DNA of 29,521 bases, from contig JAOUPA010000006.1 of the NCBI GenBank assembly GCA_029880105.1, positions 1 through 29,521 of the forward strand. The letters are read 5' to 3'. Origin of the DNA: Gammaproteobacteria bacterium (GTDB taxonomy: Bacteria; Pseudomonadota; Gammaproteobacteria; SZUA-229). This document shows positions 1 through 8,035 of the stretch, in pieces. Position 1 is the first letter of the stretch. Every line of letters begins with the position of its first letter. The notes below the pieces were generated by a model. It saw only the letters and a list, made by a program, of their open reading frames with translations, made no database searches and was not told the DNA's origin. Position numbers and translations under genes: made by a program.

Positions 1-1
1 G

Positions 2-541
2 GGGCCAGAGGAATGGCAATTTGTCGTCGATAGCCACAGCATTCCAGCCGCAGTTGCAGGCTTTACTCCGGAGGGCTTACTTGCTGCCATGTATTCGGTA
101 CTACGCCAGCTCAACGAGGGCCGTTACTTCCTGGATAACTGTTATGCTGAGCTGGTCAAGGCCGGTGGTAATAAATCTGCGCAGGCGCATCTTGGCAAAG
201 CCATGGATGTTGTTGATGCCAACTGGCGAGGTATCGGCATCATCTCTGACTCGGGTTATAAAATAAATAAAGTATATAGCAGGCATGATGCACGTAAACT
301 GTTTCCTTCGTATGCCGATAATGCGCGTAAACGTGCCGGTGAAATGCTGCCGGGCTGTGACTGTGCACAGGTAGTACTTGGAAAAATCTATCCGAATGAA
401 TGCCGTCTTTTTGGTAAGGCCTGTTTGCCGAGAAACCCCGTTGGCCCCTGCATGGTCTCGGATGAAGGGGCCTGTCGTATCTGGTGGTCGAGTGGCCTGC
501 GTGAACCGGTGAATAATTCAAAAGAGAAAGCCGTTGGCTAA
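2..541 (+). CDS. hypD: Hydrogenase maturation factor HypD, C-terminal part
   Basis: The frame is open from the window edge, so the 5' part of the gene is missing; 179 residues remain. HypD is the iron-sulfur scaffold which, with HypC, holds the iron while HypE delivers cyanide ligands for the Fe(CN)2CO group of [NiFe]-hydrogenases. Visible family signatures are VAGFTPEGLL near the start of the fragment and the cysteine-rich C-terminal block containing CDC, NECRLFGKAC and NPVGPCMVSDEGAC, which in the family includes the [4Fe-4S] ligands. It is the first visible gene of the hyp-hyd cluster, and its stop codon overlaps the TTG start of hypF by 8 bases, suggesting translational coupling. An internal ATG at 89 is not the true start, because conserved HypD sequence lies upstream of it. 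Confidence 0.93.
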   Translation, partial: GPEEWQFVVDSHSIPAAVAGFTPEGLLAAMYSVLRQLNEGRYFLDNCYAELVKAGGNKSAQAHLGKAMDVVDANWRGIGIISDSGYKINKVYSRHDARKLFPSYADNARKRAGEMLPGCDCAQVVLGKIYPNECRLFGKACLPRNPVGPCMVSDEGACRIWWSSGLREPVNNSKEKAVG

Positions 542-2816
542 CCAGGTATTTACAGATATTCAGCAAACAGGTGCGGATATCCTGGCCAGAAAAATATTAT
601 TATCGGGTCACGTTCAAGGTGTTGGCTTTCGTCCATTTATTTACCGGCTTGCCAACGAGTATCATCTGACTGGCTGGGTAAGAAACTGCGTTGGTATTGT
701 TGAGATTCACGTACAGGGAAACTCGCAGTCCATCAAAAACTTTATTGACGATATCTTTGCAAAAAAACCGCCACTGGCAAAACCTGTTCTTGAATCAGAG
801 CAACAAGTCGCGATTAGCGAGTTTGAAAATTTCTGTATTAAAAACAGCCAGTCAGTGGGTAAGGCCAATATCCAGGTGCCCGCCGATCTTTACCTGTGTG
901 ATGATTGCCTTGCAGAGTTAAATACACTTGCTGATCGTCGTTACCGCTACCCGTTCATCAACTGCACCCAGTGTGGGCCGCGTTATACCTTAATTCGACA
1001 TCTGCCATATGACAGGCCGAATACCACGATGGCGGAATTTGAATTATGTGCGCAGTGTCGTAGCGAGTATGAAGATTCAGACAATCGTCGCTTTCATGCC
1101 GAACCTGTCGGTTGCCCGGCTTGCGGGCCGGAACTCAGTTTTCATTGTGATAAAGAGGTAAATAATGGTAATGAAGTTTCACTACAGAAAGCGATTGAAC
1201 AATTGCTGCTGGGCAATATTATCGCTGTTAAAGGTGTCGGCGGTTATCACCTGATCTGTGATGCCAGTAATAACCAGGCAGTCGCTCGGCTGCGCAATAA
1301 AAAACAACGTCTCGACAAGCCGCTGGCGATCATGTTTCCTGCACCTGCAGAGACACCATTTATATACGCAGAACAATCAACGGTTCTAACTGATAGCGAT
1401 AAGGCATTTTTGTTACAGCCTGCCAGATCGATTCTGCTGGTAGAAAAAAAGGCATTCTCAAATTTATCTGAGCTTATTGCGCCAGGGCTGAATGAGGTTG
1501 GGATTATGTTGCCCTACTCGCCCTTGCATCATTTGCTGCTCAATGACTTTGCCGCGCCACTGGTAGCAACCTCCGCCAATATAAGCGGTGAACCAGTACT
1601 CACCGACAACCAGGAAATTGAAAAACGACTAGCGCATGTTGCGGATGCCTTCCTGCATCACAATCGCCCTATTGAGCGACCTGCAGATGATCCTGTCTAT
1701 CGAATCATTGCAGACAAGTCTCGGCCAGTACGCCTTGGTCGAGGCATTGCACCGCTCGAACTTGATCTGGGCTTTGAATTAAAACAACCAGTGCTCGCTG
1801 TTGGTGCGCACATGAAAAATACCATTGCACTTGGCTGGGGGCATCGTGTGGTGGTATCGGCGCACATTGGTGAAATGGATTCAGCCCGAAGCCTAGAGGT
1901 CTTTGAAAATACCATTACCGATTTGCAGACACTCTATGGTGTAAAAATAGAAACGATTATTTGCGATGCACATCCCGGTTATACCAGTAGCCGTTGGGCA
2001 AAAAGACAGTCGCTACCCGTGCGGCAGATCTATCACCATCATGCGCACGCCTCAAGCGCCTATTACGAATGTGAAACAGATAAGCCAGTAATTTCATTTA
2101 CCTGGGATGGTGTTGGCTATGGCGAGGATGGCACGTTCTGGGGCGGTGAGGCCTTTATTGGTATACCTGGAGGCTGGCAACGTGTAGCCAGTATGAGGCC
2201 ATTTAATTTAGCCGGTGGCGACAGGGCTGGTCGTGAACCATGGCGTAGCGCAGCATCGGTATGCTGGGAAACCGGTCAGGCATTCGATGCAATGCCCGTT
2301 GAGCCATTATTGTACCAGGCGTGGCAGAAAAAAATTAACGCAGCAGAGACCTCATCAGTTGGCCGGCTATTTGATGCTGTTGCGGCTCTCACCGGTGTCT
2401 GTACCACTGCCAGTTATGAGGGTCAGGGCCCGATGCAATTCGAGGCACTGTGTAGAACAACGGGCAATGACTTTATAGCGCTAGAATTAGAGAACAAAAA
2501 TAATCTATGGCAGACAGACTGGCAGGCACTGGTGTCAGCGATGCAAAAGACTGATTTGAGTGTGGCAGAGCGTGCCGCCCTGTTTCATCAGTCAATGGCG
2601 CAGGTTATATTGCAACAAGCAATCACAATACGCGATCAGTATGCCATTAATGTCGTGACATTATCGGGCGGTGTCTTTCAAAATCGTGTGCTGACTGAAA
2701 GTGCTATGCAATTATTAACCGGTAATGACTTTGAAGTTCATCTACCCGAATTGATACCCGTCAATGATGCTGGTATCAGTTTCGGGCAAATTATGGAATA
2801 TGGCTATAAAAAATAA
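534..2816 (+). CDS. hypF: Carbamoyltransferase HypF
   Basis: HypF converts carbamoyl phosphate and ATP into a carbamoyl group that it loads onto the C-terminal cysteine of HypE, the first step in making the active-site cyanides. At 760 residues it is full length for the family. Domains in order: an acylphosphatase-like domain (about 18-108, motif GHVQGVGFRPF); a zinc-finger-like block with four Cys pairs (C122/C125, C144/C147, C172/C175, C194/C197); a YrdC-like domain (about 210-390, with KGVGGYHL and the KKQRLDKPLA segment); and a Kae1-like carbamoyltransferase domain with the metal-binding HHHAHA stretch at 501-506. The best start is TTG at 534, inside the end of hypD, with a weak purine-rich AGAGAAAG upstream. 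No frameshift or missing key motif is seen. Confidence 0.96.
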   Translation: MANQVFTDIQQTGADILARKILLSGHVQGVGFRPFIYRLANEYHLTGWVRNCVGIVEIHVQGNSQSIKNFIDDIFAKKPPLAKPVLESEQQVAISEFENFCIKNSQSVGKANIQVPADLYLCDDCLAELNTLADRRYRYPFINCTQCGPRYTLIRHLPYDRPNTTMAEFELCAQCRSEYEDSDNRRFHAEPVGCPACGPELSFHCDKEVNNGNEVSLQKAIEQLLLGNIIAVKGVGGYHLICDASNNQAVARLRNKKQRLDKPLAIMFPAPAETPFIYAEQSTVLTDSDKAFLLQPARSILLVEKKAFSNLSELIAPGLNEVGIMLPYSPLHHLLLNDFAAPLVATSANISGEPVLTDNQEIEKRLAHVADAFLHHNRPIERPADDPVYRIIADKSRPVRLGRGIAPLELDLGFELKQPVLAVGAHMKNTIALGWGHRVVVSAHIGEMDSARSLEVFENTITDLQTLYGVKIETIICDAHPGYTSSRWAKRQSLPVRQIYHHHAHASSAYYECETDKPVISFTWDGVGYGEDGTFWGGEAFIGIPGGWQRVASMRPFNLAGGDRAGREPWRSAASVCWETGQAFDAMPVEPLLYQAWQKKINAAETSSVGRLFDAVAALTGVCTTASYEGQGPMQFEALCRTTGNDFIALELENKNNLWQTDWQALVSAMQKTDLSVAERAALFHQSMAQVILQQAITIRDQYAINVVTLSGGVFQNRVLTESAMQLLTGNDFEVHLPELIPVNDAGISFGQIMEYGYKK

Positions 2817-2834
2817 TTAAAGGTAGGCGCGGTA

Positions 2835-3836
2835 ATGCAGGATACCCATATCTCTCTAGCTCACGGCAACGGTGGCCGCTATATGCGCGAACTTATCGAG
2901 GAGTTATTTGTGCGTTATCTTGCCAATGATGCCCTCGATGTACAGGCCGATGCAGTGGCGCTTGATCTCAGCAGCAATGAGCTTTTATTTACCACCGATG
3001 GCTTTACCGTGCAGCCACTGGAATTTCCCGGCGGTAATATCGGTTCACTGGCCGTACACGGCACCTGTAACGATCTTTCGGTTGCCGGTGCAATTCCAAA
3101 ATTCCTAAGCCTGAATGCCTTTATCGAAGAGGGCTTTGAAATAGCAACACTGGAGCGCATTATCAAAACTCTGGCTGAGACTGCAAAAGAGATTGATGTC
3201 AGGGTGGTCGCTGGTGATACCAAAGTGTTAAGGCGCGGTGAAGGCGGTGGACTCTATCTCGCTACTACCGGTATCGGTGTGCGCAATGGCCATGTGCTCT
3301 CGATGAATAATATTAAGCACGGCGATGTCATTGTGGTCAGCGGCCCTGTTGGTGATCATGGTATTGCGGTGATGATGGCGCGCGAAGAGTTTGGTTTGCA
3401 AGCTGATATCTATTCGGATGCCGCCAGCGTATTAAATCTAACCAGGGCAGCGCACCAGTTTCCAGGTCTGCGTTTTATGCGCGATCCAACACGTGGTGGT
3501 CTCGCTACCGTGTGTACTGAAATACAACGTGCTACCGAGATGGGTGTGCACCTGTACCAGAGCAAGTTACCGGTGCGCGATGCCGTGCAATCGGTATGTG
3601 ACATGCTCGGCTATGATCCGATGTACCTGGCATGTGAAGGCCGCGTTGTTGCCGTCGTCGATCAGGCCGACGCCGATGAGTTACTTAAACAATGGCGCCA
3701 GCTTGAAGAAGGTGAAGAGGCGGCCATTATAGGCTTTGTCGATATCAACAGGCCTTATGTGGTCATGGAGACCGAGATTGGTGGTGAGCGTATTATCGAA
3801 GAGCTCGAAGATGATCCATTACCGAGGATTTGTTAA
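2835..3836 (+). CDS. hypE: Carbamoyl-dehydratase HypE
   Basis: HypE accepts the carbamoyl group from HypF on its terminal cysteine and dehydrates it with ATP to a thiocyanate, which supplies CN to the HypC-HypD-bound iron. The protein has 333 residues, normal for the family. It begins with the typical AHGNGGRYMRELIEE stretch, carries the PurM/AIR-synthase-like glycine-rich nucleotide-binding segments (GSLAVHGTCNDLSVAGA, MRDPTRGGLAT), and ends with the diagnostic PRIC whose final Cys333 is the catalytic acceptor. ATG is preceded by AAAGGTAGG about 10 bases upstream. The next gene starts only 3 bases after the stop, so hypE and the aminotransferase should be co-translated. Confidence 0.97.
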   Translation: MQDTHISLAHGNGGRYMRELIEELFVRYLANDALDVQADAVALDLSSNELLFTTDGFTVQPLEFPGGNIGSLAVHGTCNDLSVAGAIPKFLSLNAFIEEGFEIATLERIIKTLAETAKEIDVRVVAGDTKVLRRGEGGGLYLATTGIGVRNGHVLSMNNIKHGDVIVVSGPVGDHGIAVMMAREEFGLQADIYSDAASVLNLTRAAHQFPGLRFMRDPTRGGLATVCTEIQRATEMGVHLYQSKLPVRDAVQSVCDMLGYDPMYLACEGRVVAVVDQADADELLKQWRQLEEGEEAAIIGFVDINRPYVVMETEIGGERIIEELEDDPLPRIC

Positions 3837-3839
3837 GGC

Positions 3840-5027
3840 ATGAGTTTTATTACCGACATTGTTTCTCGTAACGTGCACGAAAGCAGTATTTCGGCAATCA
3901 AGGAAATGAGTATGCTCGCTGCCAGGGTTGACGGTGTGGCCATGCTTAGTTGGGGTCTACCTTCATTCCGCACACCGGAATATATCCGTGAGGGTGTAAA
4001 GCAATGCCTCGACAACGACGTCGCGCTCGGTAAATACACCCTGCCAGATGGCCTGCCAGAATTGAGACAGCTTGCTGTAGAAAAGCATCAGGAGAAAACT
4101 GGTATCAAAGTCGATGCTAATGAACACCTGATGATTAGCGCCGGTAATATGCAGGCATTGAACACGTTGTTTCATACCATGCTCGACCCGGGTGATGAAA
4201 TTATCCTCACTGACCCCTGCTTTGCCTCGCATATCCAGCAGATCCATCTGTTTTCCGGCACGCCAGTTTACTGGCCGCTGGATGAAGCCAACGGCTGGAG
4301 CCTGAACATTGATACCCTGCCCGGTTTAATCACAGAAAAGACACAGGCGATTGTGCTGGTTAGCCCGTCGAACCCAACCGGAAAAATATTTAGTGAAGAA
4401 GATTTGCGGCGTGTCGGTGCAATCGCGCTTGAACACAATCTGCTGCTGATTATTGATGATCCCTACAGCGATTTTCTATACGAACACCAGGATAGCTATT
4501 TCAATCTCGCCAGTGTTGAGGCGTTAAAAAATCACATCGTGTACCTGTATTCGTTTTCCAAGGCATATGCCATGGGTGGCTGGCGCCTGTCGTATATGGT
4601 GATGCCAGCAGAACTAAAACACGAGGCGATCAAGGTGCATGATGCTACCATGATCTGCGCACCACGCATCTCACAGGTTGCAGGAATCATTGCTTTAAGC
4701 CAGCCTTCCGGCCATATCAGGGAGTTCGAAGGTATGCTGCTAAAACGTCGTGAGCTCATCTGCCAGCGGCTCGATAATCTGCCGCAGCACTTTGCCTACC
4801 AGAGACCGGAAGGCGCCTATTATGTCTTCCCGAAAGTCATTACTGGCAACAGCAATGCACGTGACTTTGCCATCGATTTGCTCAACCAGGCAAAAGTCGC
4901 TGTTACACCCGGTAGTGCCTTTGGGCCAGCTGGCGAGTATCACGTGAGAATGGCCTATTGTGTCGATGAGGATATGATTAATCTGGCGTTTGACCGTATT
5001 GAACAGTATTTTGGGGTCAGGTCATAA
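3840..5027 (+). CDS. PLP-dependent class I/II aminotransferase
   Basis: A fold-type I aminotransferase of 395 residues, the usual length. It shows SPSNPTGKIFSEEDLRR, IIDDPYSDFLYE (the aspartate that contacts the pyridine nitrogen) and SFSKAYAMGGWRLSYMV, where K241 is the expected PLP-binding lysine. The C-terminal HVRMAYC holds the arginine that normally binds the substrate carboxylate. The amino-acid substrate cannot be read from the sequence; aspartate, aromatic or broad-specificity roles are all possible. It starts 3 bases after hypE with no promoter between, so it belongs to the hyp transcript. No aminotransferase is part of the known [NiFe] maturation pathway, so either it is an operon passenger or it supports the pathway indirectly; this is unresolved. 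Confidence 0.92.
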   Translation: MSFITDIVSRNVHESSISAIKEMSMLAARVDGVAMLSWGLPSFRTPEYIREGVKQCLDNDVALGKYTLPDGLPELRQLAVEKHQEKTGIKVDANEHLMISAGNMQALNTLFHTMLDPGDEIILTDPCFASHIQQIHLFSGTPVYWPLDEANGWSLNIDTLPGLITEKTQAIVLVSPSNPTGKIFSEEDLRRVGAIALEHNLLLIIDDPYSDFLYEHQDSYFNLASVEALKNHIVYLYSFSKAYAMGGWRLSYMVMPAELKHEAIKVHDATMICAPRISQVAGIIALSQPSGHIREFEGMLLKRRELICQRLDNLPQHFAYQRPEGAYYVFPKVITGNSNARDFAIDLLNQAKVAVTPGSAFGPAGEYHVRMAYCVDEDMINLAFDRIEQYFGVRS

Positions 5028-5124
5028 ATCAGTATTTGGGGTTTAACTTGTTTGTTATGGGTTATTTGATTGTGACTGAGTTAATGGAGCGCGCCGGTGA
5101 TTTTTATCAGGGCATCGTAAGCAT

Positions 5125-5270
5125 TGTGATATTTTTAACAATGTTAATTGTATAGTTTTTATAAATTTTATTTATGTGGCATCTGGAGTTGATCTAACAG
5201 AAATTTATATCAAAGATATGTTTAATCTTCGTGGTAGTGCTTGTATCATGATAATTGAGATTGAATAATT
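5125..5270 (+). promoter_or_regulatory. Candidate promoter/operator region upstream of hydB
   Basis: The 275-base gap between the aminotransferase and hydB is the only sizeable break in the cluster. It holds TTGTAT (5241-5246), 17 bases, then AATAAT (5264-5269), a plausible sigma-70-type promoter with a poor -35. A perfect 10-base palindrome TATCATGATA (5244-5253) lies between these elements, where an operator could sit. Further up, TGTGA-N6-TAACA (5125-5140) resembles a CRP/FNR-family site with one mismatch in the second arm. All of this is pattern matching in AT-rich sequence. It is consistent with the structural genes having their own promoter, but does not prove it. Confidence 0.3.
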
Positions 5271-5302
5271 TTCTATCCAAATCTAAGATCGGGGAATCAT
5301 GA

Positions 5303-6409
5303 ATGAAACCAGATCGATATTTTTTTCAAGCAAGCCAGTTTCAGCAATGGCTGGATAGCCTGCTGAAAAGTGGCTATTTATGTATTGGCCCTCAGTTTCG
5401 GGACGGTACTATCATTTATGACGATCTCCATTCAGTTACGCAGTTACCTCAGGGGATGACTGACCAACAGGCACCCGGCAGTTATTCCTTAACTAACACA
5501 CATTCAAACAGGTTTTTCGACTGGGCCAATGGTCCACAGGCGGTTAAACCATTTTTATTCGCGGCACGTGAAAGCCTGTGGAGCAGCCAGCAATCAGATC
5601 AGGGGGGAATTTCATTCCAGGAAACCAGGCCGGATATCTGCCCTACCCTTATTATTGGTGCGCGCGCCTGTGACGTTGCGGCGATAAAAATTCAGGATCA
5701 GCATTTTCTGCAGCAGGAATTTGTTGATCCCTATTACAAGGCACGGCGGGACAATCTGGTCGTTGTCGCGGTAAATTGCAGTCACCCGGCCGATACCTGT
5801 TTCTGCTACTCTACCGGTGATGGTCCATTTGTGCATGAGGGTGCCGATGCTGTACTCACCGAACTGGATCAGGGTTTTATTATTGAAGCCTCTACTCAGC
5901 AGGGAAAGAGATTGCTAGAAGGTATGCCTCTGGAGAAGGTCACCGAGGAGCAGCTTAATCAGGCAGATCTAATTAGGGTAAAAGCCTCTAACCAGCAGCG
6001 AAAACTGCCTGACTACGATATTCGCGCACGCCTGTTTAACGAGCTCAACAATGATGCCTGGCATGAGATTGCCATGAGGTGTTTGAGTTGTGGCAACTGC
6101 ACAATGGTCTGCCCTACCTGTTTCTGTCATAGTGAAAATGATGTATCAGAGCTTGATGGTAAAAGTGCGACGCATTATCGGCAGTGGGATTCGTGTTTTA
6201 CTCAGGGCCACAGTTATATCCATGGCATCACCATACGTAGCGAAATCAGCCAGCGTTACCGCCAGTGGCTAACGCACAAATTTTCAACCTGGCACGAACA
6301 GTATGGCCGTTCCGGTTGCGTCGGCTGTGGCCGTTGTATTACCTGGTGTCCGGTAGGTATTGATGTGACTGAGTCGGTCGCGCATTTTCAGGAGCGCCGT
6401 CATGTCTAA
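5303..6409 (+). CDS. hydB: Group 3b (sulf)hydrogenase beta subunit, 4Fe-4S electron-transfer protein
   Basis: Iron-sulfur subunit that passes electrons between the HydG flavoprotein and the HydD small subunit in cytosolic NAD(P)-linked group 3b hydrogenases; it is related to anaerobic sulfite reductase subunit A. Of its 368 residues, two ferredoxin-type clusters are visible near the C-terminus: C260, C263, C266, C270 (followed by PTC) and C339, C342, C345, C349 (followed by P). The N-terminal two thirds contain the family segments IIGARACDVAAIKIQDQHF and DTCFCYSTGDGP. ATG at 5303 has GGGG about 8 bases upstream; a nearby ATG at 5299 is out of frame. It overlaps hydG by 8 bases. The beta-gamma-delta-alpha order that follows matches the hydBGDA order of the archaeal sulfhydrogenase. 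Confidence 0.94.
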   Translation: MKPDRYFFQASQFQQWLDSLLKSGYLCIGPQFRDGTIIYDDLHSVTQLPQGMTDQQAPGSYSLTNTHSNRFFDWANGPQAVKPFLFAARESLWSSQQSDQGGISFQETRPDICPTLIIGARACDVAAIKIQDQHFLQQEFVDPYYKARRDNLVVVAVNCSHPADTCFCYSTGDGPFVHEGADAVLTELDQGFIIEASTQQGKRLLEGMPLEKVTEEQLNQADLIRVKASNQQRKLPDYDIRARLFNELNNDAWHEIAMRCLSCGNCTMVCPTCFCHSENDVSELDGKSATHYRQWDSCFTQGHSYIHGITIRSEISQRYRQWLTHKFSTWHEQYGRSGCVGCGRCITWCPVGIDVTESVAHFQERRHV

Positions 6410-7247
6410 CCAGATTATCAATCACTATATGCCACACGAGGCCGTTATTCTAGAGCGCATTCAGGAAGGCCCCCACCTGTTTACCCTGCGGATGAAGTTT
6501 ACTGATCCTGATATTCAGGGCAGCTACGTGTTTGAGCCAGGCCAGTTTAATATGCTGTACCTGTACGGCGTCGGCGATGTGCCGATCTCGATAGTGAATG
6601 ATCCGCTGGATAGTCATATCATCGATCACACTATTCGCGTGGTTGGTCGTGTTACCAGGGGTATCGATAAACTGAAGGCCGGAGATCGTATTGGTCTGCG
6701 CGGGCCTTATGGACGTGGCTGGCCAATGCAGCAATCCAGTGGTAAGGATGTTGTGATTGTAACCGGTGGGCTTGGCTGTGCGCCGGTGGTTTCGGTAATC
6801 AATTATATAGAACAGCGGCGTGAAGAATTCGGTCGATTAAATATTGTACAGGGTGTGAAACACACAGCCGATTTAATCTGGAAAGAGCGATATGATAAAT
6901 GGCGCAACCTGCCAAACACCAAAGTTTTACTGGCAGCCGATGTCGGTGAGGCATTATGGCCCTGGCATGTAGGGCCGGTTACCAGCCTGTTTGATCAGCT
7001 GATGTTTAATCCCGATAATGTCGCTGTCATGATGTGCGGACCCGAAGGCATGATGCGCGTTGTCTGTCGTCACATGCTGGATAAGGGTGTACCGGAGTCG
7101 CAGCTATTTCTGTCGATGGAAAGAAACATGCAGTGCGCGATTGGGCATTGCGGCCACTGCCAGTACGGCAGCAAGTTTATCTGCAAGGATGGTCCGGTAT
7201 TCAGTTATGACAAGGTACGCAAACTTTTTCAGACCAAGGGTTTTTAG
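6402..7247 (+). CDS. hydG: Group 3b (sulf)hydrogenase gamma subunit, FAD/NAD(P)-binding
   Basis: Diaphorase-like subunit of 281 residues that exchanges electrons with NAD(P)H. It has the ferredoxin-NADP reductase fold: an N-terminal FAD-binding barrel with PGQFNMLYLYG and VPISIVND, then the nucleotide-binding domain starting at VIVTGGLGCAPVVSVINY. It also shows MMCGPEGMMRVVC and a C-terminal [2Fe-2S] motif C245-X4-C250-X2-C253-X7-C261, like that of PyrK-type subunits. ATG lies within the last codons of hydB (8-base overlap), so the two are probably translationally coupled. Whether NADH or NADPH is preferred cannot be told from the sequence. It is not the radical-SAM protein HydG of [FeFe]-hydrogenase maturation, which shares only the name. 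Confidence 0.93.
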   Translation: MSNQIINHYMPHEAVILERIQEGPHLFTLRMKFTDPDIQGSYVFEPGQFNMLYLYGVGDVPISIVNDPLDSHIIDHTIRVVGRVTRGIDKLKAGDRIGLRGPYGRGWPMQQSSGKDVVIVTGGLGCAPVVSVINYIEQRREEFGRLNIVQGVKHTADLIWKERYDKWRNLPNTKVLLAADVGEALWPWHVGPVTSLFDQLMFNPDNVAVMMCGPEGMMRVVCRHMLDKGVPESQLFLSMERNMQCAIGHCGHCQYGSKFICKDGPVFSYDKVRKLFQTKGF

Positions 7248-7258
7248 CGGAGACGATC

Positions 7259-8035
7259 ATGGTCAAACCTAAAGTCGCGATTCACAAGTTCAGTTCCTGC
7301 GATGGCTGCCAGCTTGCCTTTATTAACCTGGGTGAGCCCCTGCTAGTTTTGGCAGGACTGGTCGATATTGTTCACTTTGCCGAAGCCGGGCCAGTCGATG
7401 AAAGCGCCAAAGTCGATATCGCGCTGATAGAAGGTAGTGTCTCTGCTTCGCACGATATTGAACGGCTGCAAAAAATTCGCGCCAACAGTACCTATCTAAT
7501 CACCATAGGTGCCTGTGCGACATCGGGCGGCATACAGGCGCTGCGCAATATGGCCGATACGAATCAATGGATCAGGGATATCTATGCTAACCCAGCTGTC
7601 ATCGACAGCCTCGATAATAGCACGGCGATAAAGGAACACGTCAAAGTTGATCTTGAACTCTGGGGCTGCCCGGTCAGCAAGCGCCAGGTAATCAATGCCA
7701 TTCGTGCACTCCTGTTCGGTGTCATGCCTGAAGAGGAAAAAGACAAGATCTGTATGGAGTGTAAACGCCATCAGACTGTCTGCGTGATGGTAACAAATAA
7801 TGAACCTTGTATGGGAGCAGTGACACGAACTGGTTGTGGCGCACTCTGCCCCAGTGTTGGACGTGACTGTTACGGCTGTTATGGTCCTGCGGAAAATGCC
7901 AACACGCAGGCGCTGGCCAATCGTTTCGAAGGACTGGGTCTAATTAAGGACGAAGCCGCAAGACGCTTCCTGTTTATCAATAGCGGTGCTGATGTATTTT
8001 ATCAGCAGGGTGAGCTTATGCGGGAGACTGATTGA
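7259..8035 (+). CDS. hydD: Group 3b [NiFe]-hydrogenase delta (small) subunit
   Basis: Small hydrogenase subunit of 258 residues that houses the Fe-S relay next to the active site. The proximal cluster ligands are visible as C14-x-x-C17 (FSSCDGCQL), C86 in IGACATSGG and C137 in WGCPVSK. A second cysteine-rich region begins at C165/C168/C175 and continues through EPCMGAVTRTGCGALCP and DCYGCYGP, enough for further clusters. There is no twin-arginine signal peptide, so the enzyme is cytosolic, as expected for group 3. The ATG follows a GGAG site. Its TGA stop overlaps the ATG of hydA in the sequence TGATG. Confidence 0.95.
   Translation: MVKPKVAIHKFSSCDGCQLAFINLGEPLLVLAGLVDIVHFAEAGPVDESAKVDIALIEGSVSASHDIERLQKIRANSTYLITIGACATSGGIQALRNMADTNQWIRDIYANPAVIDSLDNSTAIKEHVKVDLELWGCPVSKRQVINAIRALLFGVMPEEEKDKICMECKRHQTVCVMVTNNEPCMGAVTRTGCGALCPSVGRDCYGCYGPAENANTQALANRFEGLGLIKDEAARRFLFINSGADVFYQQGELMRETD

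Noticed and set aside
5138..5151. ACAAT-GTTA-ATTGT inverted repeat
   Set aside because: Five-base AT-rich arms with no extension; too short to call an operator in this sequence.
5057..5155. A 32-codon frame in the aminotransferase-hydB gap with a hydrophobic end
   Set aside because: No ribosome site, no recognisable family, and short frames like this are expected by chance in AT-rich DNA.
5177..5194. Sigma-54-like TGGCAT...TTGAT upstream of hydB
   Set aside because: The spacing between the GG and the downstream element is one base too long and the GC of the -12 element is missing.
5189..5213. TTGAT ... ATCAA arms resembling an FNR box
   Set aside because: The arms are 15 bases apart instead of the 4 required by FNR.
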